Under the pieces are notes generated by a model. It was not told the origin of the DNA and searched no databases. It saw only the letters and a list, made by a program, of their open reading frames with translations. A stretch of DNA of 64,000 bases from Anaerolineales bacterium HSG24 (GTDB lineage Bacteria > Chloroflexota > Anaerolineae > 4572-78 > J111): the NCBI GenBank assembly GCA_030377895.1, contig JAUCGB010000003.1:1-64000 (forward strand), read 5' to 3'. Both the position numbers and the translations under genes were made by a program. Positions 44,047 to 51,962 of the stretch are shown piece after piece; position 1 is the stretch's first letter; every line of letters begins with the position of its first letter.

Positions 44047-47000
44047 TGACAATTCGTTTGGTTTTGTGGGTGGTGTTGGTGTTTCTGGTGGGTGGGCAAT
44101 CTGTTTTGGCCGCGCCAGTGGGGCAGGAGGATGATCCAGCGGAGTTGTGTGCTGAGGGGGTTGAGTTGTTTGATAAGGGGCAATATGAAGAGGCGTTGCC
44201 TTTGTTAGAGGCAGGCTTTAAGGGGAGAGAAAATGGTAATTTTGTCCATTCTGACGATGAGGCAGTATGTGCAGTGATTTTGGGGTCACTATATCATCTC
44301 AATAATAATTTAACAGATGCACTGAAGGCTTATCAAGTCGCCCTAAAAATTTTTCAAACTGGTAACAACCAAGAAATCCAAATGTTAATTTTTACCCATA
44401 TTGGAAGGATATATTACCAACAAGGACGTTATGAAAATGCATTAGGTACTTTTCAACAAGCCCTAGAAATTAGCCTTAAGATAAATAATCGAATTGAAGA
44501 GATAGAAATCCTTACTTATATTGGGAGGATATATCATCACCAAGAGCATTATGGAAATGCCTTAGATAGCTTTCAGCAAGCCTTAGAGGTTAGTCTTGAG
44601 GTGAACAATCGAACTGGAGAGGGTGAAATTTTTTACTATATTGGAGCAGTATATAAGAATCAGAAACAATATAATGTGGCTTTGTATAACTATAAAAAAT
44701 CTTTGGTAATTATGCAGGAGACAGGAAATTTAGCTGGTGAAGGTGATACCCTCTATGATATGGGTGTGGTGTATGAAAGCCAAGGACAATATGAAGAAGC
44801 GTTAGATAAGTATTATCAAGCCTTAGTCATTACACAAGAGATGGGGCATCAAACTGGTCAAGGCATAATTCTGAACAATATCGGATTGGTGTATGAAAAT
44901 CAAGAACGATATGACGAGGCATTGGAGAAATATCAACAAGTCTTACTTATTAAGCGAGAAGTAGGGGATTTAGCTGGAGAGGAAAGAACACTCGACAATA
45001 TCGGAAGAATATATTTTACTCAGGGACGTTATGAAAATGCTTTGGATAGCTTTCAAAAAGCTCTATTGATTACATGGGAAACGGAGAATCAAACAAGAGA
45101 AGGAGATATCCTTAATAATATTGGCGTACTATATGAGGCTCAGGAATTTTATGAAGATGCCTTAGAGATGTTTAAACAGGCATTAGAGATTAGACGAAAA
45201 TTGGGTAATCAAATCAGTGAGGCAGAAACTCTCTACAATATCGGTGTACTGTATGAGGCTCAAGAACTTTATGAGGATGCCTTAAAAAATTATCAACAAG
45301 CCCTATCAATTAGGCGAGAAGTGGGAGACCGAACTGAAGAAGGAAAAACTCTCGGCAATATTGGTACTATATATTATGTTCAAGGACAATACCAAGAAGC
45401 CTTAGAGAGCTATCAACAAGCCCTATCAATTAGGCGAGAAGTGGGAGACCGAATAGGAGAAGGAGAAACTCTTGGCAATATTGGCACTGTGTATCATTCT
45501 CAAAGTCGCTATGAGTTAGCCTTAGAGAGCTATCAACAAGCCCTATCAGTTATACGGGATGCAGGAGATCGAATAGGAGAAGGGAAAACCCTCGGCAATA
45601 TCGGTACTGTATATTACCATCAAGGTCATTACGATGAAGCTATAAAATACTACGAAAAAATTTTAGTGATTAATCAAGAAACATCAGATAAAAGCGGAGA
45701 GGCGTTTTTTTATAATAATATTGGGGTGATGTATGAACATCAGGGGCGTTATAAAGAATCCTTAGAAAATTTTCAAAAAGCCTTAATAATTAGTCAAAAG
45801 ATAGGAGATAAAATTGGTGAAGCAAAAACTCTCAATAATATAGGTACGTCATATCATTCTCAAGGTCATTATGAAGAAGCCTTAGAAATGTATCAACAAG
45901 CCTTAGTGATTAACAAAAAAACAGGAAATCAAAGCGGAAAAAGTTATACTTTCCACAATATAGGTACAGTGCATCATTCTCAAAGTCGTTATGAGGAAGC
46001 CTTAAAAATGTATCGACAGGCCCTAATGATTACACAAGAAATTGGTGATCGATATAAAGAAGGTGTGATTATTGGTAATATTGGTAGGGTATATTTTGAT
46101 CAACATCGTTATCAAGAGGCATTAGACAAGTATGAGCAAGCATTAAAAATTATAAGAGAAATCGGTAATCGGTTTTCTGAAGGTAATATGTTACATGGTA
46201 TTGGGTTAGTGTATTTTGTTCAAGGTCGTTATGATGAAGCATTAGAGATGTATCAACAAGCTTTAATAATTATACAGGAAGCAGAAAATCAAGTTGGCGA
46301 GGGTGAGATTCTCAACGACATAGGTTTTGTGTATTGGAAATTGAAACAGTACGATAATGCTTTGAATAACTTACAACAAGCCTTAACTCTTGGGGAAAAC
46401 ACAGTTGATTTAAGTGATACATTGAATAATATTGGGCTAGTGTATTCTGATCAGGGACGTTATAAAGAGGCTTTAGAGAGCTTTCAGATAGCTTTAAAAA
46501 TTGGACGAGAGATAGAAAACCCACTTAACGAAAGTTATGCACTCAACAACATTGGAAGAGTGTTTTATTTGCAAGGTCATGATGAAGAAGCTTTGGAACA
46601 TTATCAAAAAGCCCTAGTAATTCATTTAGAAATTGGGGATATTCATCGTCAAGGGGAAACACTCTACAATATTGGAGTGATATATTATGGGCAAGGTCGT
46701 TATAAAGACGTTTTAGGGTATAATCAACAAGTCTTAACTCTGTTTGATAAGATACGAACCACAATGGGCAATGATCTAGCTCGTTCCAGTTTCATTGCCC
46801 AATATGTTTCTATATATAACCTATCCATCACCCTCCACCACCAACTCAATCAGCCAAAGGAAGCCTTCTTCACCAGCGAACAAAGCCGTGCCCGTTCCTT
46901 TATGGATGCCCTCGCCACCGGCCATGTCCAACTGGATGACAGCGACATGGTTGCCCTCTATAACCAAGAACAGTCCCTCTACAGCCAACGGCAGGCGGCG

Positions 47001-48401
47001 CAGGATAATCTGGCTCAGGCCAAAGCCAGAGAAGATACTGACCTCATCAGTAACCTTGAAACTCAACTGGCCGAGTTAGAGGAGCAATACACAGCCATCC
47101 AAGCCGACATCCAAGCCAGAGGCGACCAACTGAGCGACCTCATGCCCGGACGCACCTCCGATAATCTGCTAACAGTGGAAAAAGTCCAACCCTACCTCTC
47201 CGCCGACAGTACCTTGGTGATGTACCATGTGTTGGAAGAAAACCTGCTGGTCTTCCTGTTGACCCCGACCAGCTTTGAGACGGTTCTGCTAGAGGTCAGC
47301 CCCGACGACCTCAAACAAACCATCCAACAATTCCGCGACTTCGCCGATGTGGATGCCCCGCATCCGGCTCCGTTGGTTCAACTCCATGAGTGGTTGATAA
47401 ACCCGCTCAAAGATAAACTGACCACGCCCCACCTAACCATCATTCCCCACCAAACCCTGCATTACCTGCCCTTCGCCGCCCTGACCGATGGGGAAAAATA
47501 TCTGGTCGATGAGTACACCCTAACCACGCTACCGAGTGCCAGTGTATTGCCCTACGTGCTCGATTCGGCGAAGAACCTACCCGCAAGTTCTGAACTTGCG
47601 GGTAGCTCCATGCTCATTTTGGGCAACCCGACCACCGGCGATTATGATGCCACCGCCTCCCTCGCCACCAATCGAGATGGCTTGGGGTCGCTCCCCTTCG
47701 CCGAGGCCGAAGCCCAAACCATCGCCGATTTGTATGGCATTGAACCGCTACTCAAGGAGCAAGCCACCGAAACCGCCCTCCGTGAGCAGGCTGAACAGGC
47801 CAGCATCATCCATCTGGCCGCGCATGGCAAATACAATCCGGTGGCTCCGCTCAGTTCCCTCATCGCCCTCGCTCCCGATGAGCAGAACGACGGCTGGCTA
47901 ACCGTCGGCGAGGTGTTCGGTTTACCCCTCGACCAGACCCAGTTGGTCGTCCTCAGTGCCTGCGAATCCCATGTCGGTCAGGCCGGACTCCGCACCGGCT
48001 TGGGGGTCTCTGCCGGGGATGACATTGTGGGGCTAAATCGGGCCTTCATCTTTGCTGGTGCGCCCAGCATCATGTCCAGCCTATGGCCGGTGGAGGATGA
48101 AGCCACCAGCCAACTGATGACTGAGTTCTACAGTAACCTCCGCAACGGCATGGGCAAAGCGGAGGCTCTGCGCCAAGCGCAACTCACCGTGCGGGAGGAA
48201 TATCCCAATCCCTACTACTGGGCCGCGTTCGTGCTGGCCGGAGATGGGGGGGAGTCGGCTGAGGTTACGCCACAAACGGAGGCCCCAGCTATTACCACGC
48301 CACCGATTGAGGGGGATAACTCTGGCGGGTGGTGTTTATGGCCTGCTTTGTTGATGATGGGGCTGGTTGTGGTATGGCAACGGAGGATGATGGGGGAATG
48401 A
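44046..48401 (+). CDS. Exported TPR-CHAT protein 2
   Basis: 1451 residues. It starts one base into the stop of the previous gene (TGATG). Signal peptide and next residues (VFLVGGQSVLAAPVGQED) are the same as in TPR-CHAT 1, showing duplication. About 21 TPR units of 40 residues (120 bp) span 44220-46740. The CHAT domain has His1260 and Cys1306 in the same contexts, and the REP-like palindrome is present at 47577-47605. The C-terminus has a transmembrane helix. A longer frame from 43950 was rejected because it begins inside the previous gene, before the signal peptide. Likely role: scaffold plus protease at the cell envelope (inference). Confidence 0.92.
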   Translation: MTIRLVLWVVLVFLVGGQSVLAAPVGQEDDPAELCAEGVELFDKGQYEEALPLLEAGFKGRENGNFVHSDDEAVCAVILGSLYHLNNNLTDALKAYQVALKIFQTGNNQEIQMLIFTHIGRIYYQQGRYENALGTFQQALEISLKINNRIEEIEILTYIGRIYHHQEHYGNALDSFQQALEVSLEVNNRTGEGEIFYYIGAVYKNQKQYNVALYNYKKSLVIMQETGNLAGEGDTLYDMGVVYESQGQYEEALDKYYQALVITQEMGHQTGQGIILNNIGLVYENQERYDEALEKYQQVLLIKREVGDLAGEERTLDNIGRIYFTQGRYENALDSFQKALLITWETENQTREGDILNNIGVLYEAQEFYEDALEMFKQALEIRRKLGNQISEAETLYNIGVLYEAQELYEDALKNYQQALSIRREVGDRTEEGKTLGNIGTIYYVQGQYQEALESYQQALSIRREVGDRIGEGETLGNIGTVYHSQSRYELALESYQQALSVIRDAGDRIGEGKTLGNIGTVYYHQGHYDEAIKYYEKILVINQETSDKSGEAFFYNNIGVMYEHQGRYKESLENFQKALIISQKIGDKIGEAKTLNNIGTSYHSQGHYEEALEMYQQALVINKKTGNQSGKSYTFHNIGTVHHSQSRYEEALKMYRQALMITQEIGDRYKEGVIIGNIGRVYFDQHRYQEALDKYEQALKIIREIGNRFSEGNMLHGIGLVYFVQGRYDEALEMYQQALIIIQEAENQVGEGEILNDIGFVYWKLKQYDNALNNLQQALTLGENTVDLSDTLNNIGLVYSDQGRYKEALESFQIALKIGREIENPLNESYALNNIGRVFYLQGHDEEALEHYQKALVIHLEIGDIHRQGETLYNIGVIYYGQGRYKDVLGYNQQVLTLFDKIRTTMGNDLARSSFIAQYVSIYNLSITLHHQLNQPKEAFFTSEQSRARSFMDALATGHVQLDDSDMVALYNQEQSLYSQRQAAQDNLAQAKAREDTDLISNLETQLAELEEQYTAIQADIQARGDQLSDLMPGRTSDNLLTVEKVQPYLSADSTLVMYHVLEENLLVFLLTPTSFETVLLEVSPDDLKQTIQQFRDFADVDAPHPAPLVQLHEWLINPLKDKLTTPHLTIIPHQTLHYLPFAALTDGEKYLVDEYTLTTLPSASVLPYVLDSAKNLPASSELAGSSMLILGNPTTGDYDATASLATNRDGLGSLPFAEAEAQTIADLYGIEPLLKEQATETALREQAEQASIIHLAAHGKYNPVAPLSSLIALAPDEQNDGWLTVGEVFGLPLDQTQLVVLSACESHVGQAGLRTGLGVSAGDDIVGLNRAFIFAGAPSIMSSLWPVEDEATSQLMTEFYSNLRNGMGKAEALRQAQLTVREEYPNPYYWAAFVLAGDGGESAEVTPQTEAPAITTPPIEGDNSGGWCLWPALLMMGLVVVWQRRMMGE
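47577..47605 (+). repeat. REP-like palindrome (core A) inside TPR-CHAT 2
   Basis: Same position in the protein as in paralogue 1, differing at one loop base (CTGAAC for CAGAAC). Confidence 0.9.
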
Positions 48402-48403
48402 CT

Positions 48404-48793
48404 CTAAATCATCTCCATAAATTCAGTCATTGCAGACGGGCCGTCCAACATAATCTTGAAGCGATTTAAGACAAACCGGCCAATAACGATTTCATCGGTA
48501 CGATGATCTTCTAAAACTTGTAAGGTTGAAATTTGGAGATCATGCAAGGCAAAAGAGACCATATATATCCCGACAGTACGGGTATCGCCCCAAATACTAC
48601 GAGCTTGTCCACGACTAATTCGTTTGGCTTGGATTTGGCGCAAATAGGTGGTGGGGATAATCGTCATGTCAGAGCCAGTATCGAGTAAGGCCGGTAATGG
48701 GCCAATCGTGGCAGGTTGACCAGCTCGCCCCAGATAAATTTCACACACCGGAGCCGCGGGGTGATAACCAGAGCTATATTCAAAGACACTCAT
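48404..48793 (-). CDS. Retropepsin-like clan AA aspartic protease
   Basis: 129 residues. The catalytic motif LLDTGSDMTIIP (Asp38 nucleophile) and the later EIVIGRFVLNRFKIMLDG match single-domain retropepsin-like proteases, which act as dimers. Its ATG overlaps the stop of the upstream gene (ATGA), so both are coupled. It converges on TPR-CHAT 2 with only 2 bp between stops. The substrate is unknown. Confidence 0.82.
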   Translation of the reverse strand: MSVFEYSSGYHPAAPVCEIYLGRAGQPATIGPLPALLDTGSDMTIIPTTYLRQIQAKRISRGQARSIWGDTRTVGIYMVSFALHDLQISTLQVLEDHRTDEIVIGRFVLNRFKIMLDGPSAMTEFMEMI

Positions 48794-49158
48794 TCGGCAC
48801 GCTCCATCCGCACCCCATGAAAGTTGTAAATCTCATCCGGTGTCTCTTTAACTTGACGAATTAAAATCGTCACATCACCATATTTTTTTTCGACCCGCAG
48901 AAATAGGTTTCCACAATCGGTATCGGTGTCAATCAATTGACCTTGATGGATGGCGACATAGTGTCCCAAATATTTCTGCTTTAACTGTGGATGTAGCTTT
49001 TCATAGGCCGAGATTTCGGTATCCAGTTTGCGGTCGCTCAAATAATCCAAATAACGACTAAGGGCTTGGTTAATAATCTCCTCAACCGATTGGTCAACCA
49101 GTTGGGCAAACTGCTCTAATTTAGTTTCGACCGTTGGTTCGATGGTTATCTGTAACAT
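48790..49158 (-). CDS. Ribbon-helix-helix-like/DUF5678-like protein, partner of the aspartic protease
   Basis: 122 residues. The start (ITIEPTVETKLEQFAQLV, EEIINQALSRYL) resembles a ribbon-helix-helix or antitoxin-type module. The segment YLGHYVAIHQGQLIDTDTD (about 65-83) resembles DUF5678. It is translationally coupled to the protease gene. The layout resembles an antitoxin-toxin pair, but no toxin activity is known for such proteases, so this is only a suggestion. Confidence 0.65.
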   Translation of the reverse strand: MLQITIEPTVETKLEQFAQLVDQSVEEIINQALSRYLDYLSDRKLDTEISAYEKLHPQLKQKYLGHYVAIHQGQLIDTDTDCGNLFLRVEKKYGDVTILIRQVKETPDEIYNFHGVRMERAE

Positions 49159-49230
49159 AATTGTACCCTACCTTTTTACGATAATCTATCGTAAGTATAA
49201 TTCAAGCCACGCGCATGACAAAACTACCCA

Positions 49231-50466
49231 ATGGATAATCGCATGCCCAACTCAGATTCGTTGCCCCAACTGGCGATACAATATCAAACATTAACCGAAA
49301 CCTTGCATCAAGCGGGGGACAATCTGTCCGCGGAGACGGTGCTAGAAACGCTACTGATCCGCGACCAGATTGCCGCCCAACTGGTCGAAGAAGGCGTACC
49401 CCGCGCCAATTTAGCCCAACGTATCAGCAGTGGCGACCAACATCTCAATGAAATCGGGGAGCGGGTAGCCGCCTTGCCAAGCTATGCTCAATGGCGAACC
49501 AGCCTCAAGCCGCCAGAAACAGCCTGGTGGTGGCAGTTTCAGCCCGCAAAACCGTCGCCCACATTTACAGAGCAGTATGATTGGCTGTGGACGGGGCTGG
49601 CTATCACCTGTTTAACCATTTCGCTGAGTGTGGTGGCGGATATAACCCCTCGTTTTCTGACTGGTGGCTCAGATGCTTTTTCGGCGTTGGCAGTCATGGC
49701 TCAAGCGGTGTTAACCTTGCTCACGACCAGCAGTATTTTGACCAAAACAGGTCAAGAGGCGATTCGTCGCATGCTAAATAGTGTGACCATTATCCCCAAA
49801 CGTTGGTGGCACGAACTCGGCTTGGGGGCTTCGATCCTATTTTTGGTGGTGATGATCCTGTTTCGTTTCTCGCTACCGACTATCGCCCTGTCATATAACG
49901 ATAGGGGGTATGATGATTATGAGCAGGGGCAACTGACCTCGGCCCAATATAACTATGAACGGGCACTCAAACTGAACCCCGACTTAATCGTCACCCATTA
50001 CAACTTGGCCTTAATTTACGAAGATTTGAACGATTTGGAAACGGCTCAAGCTGAGTATGAGATTGCCATGCAGGGCAATTTGGACACGGCCTACAACAAT
50101 CTGGCTCGGCTTTATATTTTGCAAGGTCAGCCGGATAAAGCGCCACCCTTATTATGGCAACAGCTCAAAAAACCCAATTTTAACCAGCTAGAGCGTAGTG
50201 TACAATACAACATCCATAAAAATCTGGGTTGGGCCAGATTAGAGCAAGGTCGCCATGATGAAGCCACCACTGCCCTAAACGATGCCCTAATTCTCGAACC
50301 CAACCAAGCCCCGGCCCACTGCTTAATGGCTCAACTGTTGATGGCTCAAGAGGCTGAGACCGCTCAGATTGAAACGCATTGGGAAGCCTGCCTACAAGAT
50401 GCCGACCCGACTTATCCCGATGAGGATATGTGGATGGGGCTGGCGCGTGAGTTTTATGGGGAGTAG
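49231..50466 (+). CDS. TPR membrane protein
   Basis: 411 residues. The N-terminal 110 residues contain an EAD-like helical region (LAIQYQTLTETLHQA). At least two transmembrane helices lie near 110-130 and 195-215. TPR repeats fill the remainder (YNYERALKLNPDLIVTHYNL; AYNNLARLYILQGQ). The first ATG is at 49231; one four codons later is also possible. It is divergent from the DUF5678-like gene, 72 bp apart. Confidence 0.8.
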   Translation: MDNRMPNSDSLPQLAIQYQTLTETLHQAGDNLSAETVLETLLIRDQIAAQLVEEGVPRANLAQRISSGDQHLNEIGERVAALPSYAQWRTSLKPPETAWWWQFQPAKPSPTFTEQYDWLWTGLAITCLTISLSVVADITPRFLTGGSDAFSALAVMAQAVLTLLTTSSILTKTGQEAIRRMLNSVTIIPKRWWHELGLGASILFLVVMILFRFSLPTIALSYNDRGYDDYEQGQLTSAQYNYERALKLNPDLIVTHYNLALIYEDLNDLETAQAEYEIAMQGNLDTAYNNLARLYILQGQPDKAPPLLWQQLKKPNFNQLERSVQYNIHKNLGWARLEQGRHDEATTALNDALILEPNQAPAHCLMAQLLMAQEAETAQIETHWEACLQDADPTYPDEDMWMGLAREFYGE

Positions 50467-50482
50467 GAAGTAGGGAGTTGTC

Positions 50483-50575
50483 CTCCTCCGAGGTACGAAG
50501 TTCCTTGGAGGTGTTAAGCCAGTGAGCATAAACCCTGCGGAACACCTCCGAGGAAAACTGCATACCTCGGAGGAG
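50483..50575. repeat. Nested palindromic repeat
   Basis: CTCCTCCGAGGTA / TACCTCGGAGGAG outside, and CCTTGGAGGTGTT / AACACCTCCGAGG inside, folding into one long stem between two genes. Confidence 0.7.
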
Positions 50576-50621
50576 ATAAACTTGTTTTCATTCAGCACGC
50601 CTTTATTTTAGGAGTTTTATC

Positions 50622-51737
50622 ATGCGCTACAATATTTTAATAACCTGTTTTCTGCTCATCATTCCCTTGCTGGCTTGTGGAGGGAATCCAACCCCAACAA
50701 CGTCCCCACGCGCAATAGCTACGCCAACCAACACCCCTATTTCAACGCCCATCACCGAACTCGCGCCGGGGGTTAATCTGCTAGTAAACCTAACGGGTGA
50801 GGCCACCCTAAAACGGGCTGGTTGGTCAGATTACCACCCGACTGGTTTTGGCATGGTCTTAGAGAGGGGCGATCTGCTAAAACTATCGAGTGGGGCTGAG
50901 GCTCAGGTTTTGTGTGATGAGCTGACCCTGTGGTCTGTACCATCCGGCGCACCGGCGGGATTGAACAACGGTTGCCCCCAACCTCCAGAACCAGCTCTTA
51001 TTCGTTTTGGCGGTAAAATCGGTGGTACGCGAGGGGGTGACGAGAGTATCCCCTACATCATCAGCCCTCGTAATACCACCATTTTGGATGAAAAACCTTT
51101 GCTTCAATGGTATCCGCATGACCCCAATGCTACCTATACCATACGCATAAGTGGTATTAAAGATTGGAAGAAAGAAGGGGTGACAGGTAACCAACTCCAG
51201 TATGATGGGCCAATCTTAAAAGCGGGTCAATCCTATTTGCTGATTGTAGAGACAGATGATCGTGTGATTTCCTCGCAGGATGAAGGAGGTATAGAACGTA
51301 ACTTTAAGCTAATTACTGAAACAAAACGACTTGAACTACAAAGTCAGGTCAATGAAATTCGCACCTTAAAACTCACTTCTCCAGCGGAAGCGTTGATTCT
51401 GGCTCATCTCTACGCTGGACATGATGTGTTTAGTGAGGCGATAGATATGCTTGAAACTGCGATTACAAATGGGCAAACAGATCCAATTTTTTATTACACC
51501 TTGGCCGAACTGTATCGAGAGAGTGGCTTGTATCTGTTGGCTCTCCCCCATTATGAAACGACCTTGCAACTAGCTCAGGATAATCTTGAGTTGAGGGCTG
51601 AGGCTCATGCAGGGTTGGGGGAGGTTTATATTGCTTTGGGGGATGGGGCTATGGCGAAGGAACAACTTACCAAAGCATGTGAGGGGTATGAGGTGTTGGG
51701 AGATGTTGAGATATTGGGAAAGTTGAATTGTCCGTAA
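50622..51737 (+). CDS. Lipoprotein with FecR-like and TPR domains
   Basis: 371 residues. Lipobox LLAC at 17-20 after a hydrophobic signal, then a Thr/Pro linker. A FecR-like segment follows (TGEATLKRAGWSDYHPTGFG, then LERGDLL, about 60-95), then an Ig-like domain (about 140-210), and TPR-like helices at about 250-370. AGGAG lies 8 nt before the ATG. It would sit on the outer face of the membrane, near the CHAT proteins. Confidence 0.82.
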   Translation: MRYNILITCFLLIIPLLACGGNPTPTTSPRAIATPTNTPISTPITELAPGVNLLVNLTGEATLKRAGWSDYHPTGFGMVLERGDLLKLSSGAEAQVLCDELTLWSVPSGAPAGLNNGCPQPPEPALIRFGGKIGGTRGGDESIPYIISPRNTTILDEKPLLQWYPHDPNATYTIRISGIKDWKKEGVTGNQLQYDGPILKAGQSYLLIVETDDRVISSQDEGGIERNFKLITETKRLELQSQVNEIRTLKLTSPAEALILAHLYAGHDVFSEAIDMLETAITNGQTDPIFYYTLAELYRESGLYLLALPHYETTLQLAQDNLELRAEAHAGLGEVYIALGDGAMAKEQLTKACEGYEVLGDVEILGKLNCP

Positions 51738-51788
51738 TACAAAAACTTGTTTTTATGTTTGTCTTTTTTAGGTCAAAAGGGGTTTGTT

Positions 51789-51920
51789 ATGTACCAGAAA
51801 ATAACGAGTTATCAGGAAATCCCCTCTGTTAAAACCGAAATTGAACAGCTACAACGACATGGGTTTTGGGCCAGTGATGCATTAATCGTGTCGATTTTAC
51901 GCATTGCTGGAGAGTTATAG
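51789..51920 (+). pseudogene. Remnant of a PIN-like toxin (DUF3368 C-terminus)
   Basis: A 43-residue open frame, YQEIPSVKTEIEQLQRHGFW and then ASDALIVSILRIAGEL, resembles only the last 35 residues of DUF3368 PIN-domain toxins. No catalytic part and no antitoxin gene remain, so this is most likely a fragment left by deletion. Confidence 0.5.
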
Positions 51921-51962
51921 ATTTCTTAAACCCTGTAGTTCATCATTTTAAGGAAAAACAAC

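Noticed and set aside
43881-44183. A minus-strand open frame across the junction of the two CHAT genes
   Set aside because: It overlaps two strongly supported genes and its sequence is only His/Pro-rich shadow translation.
25702-48401. A Craspase-like (type III-E) link between the Cmr genes and the TPR-CHAT proteins
   Set aside because: The CHAT proteins carry signal peptides and membrane anchors, lie 12 kb away behind unrelated genes, and there is no fused gRAMP. Co-occurrence alone is not enough.
48404-49158. A confirmed toxin-antitoxin system
   Set aside because: Size and overlap fit, but no known toxin fold is present; kept as a possibility only.
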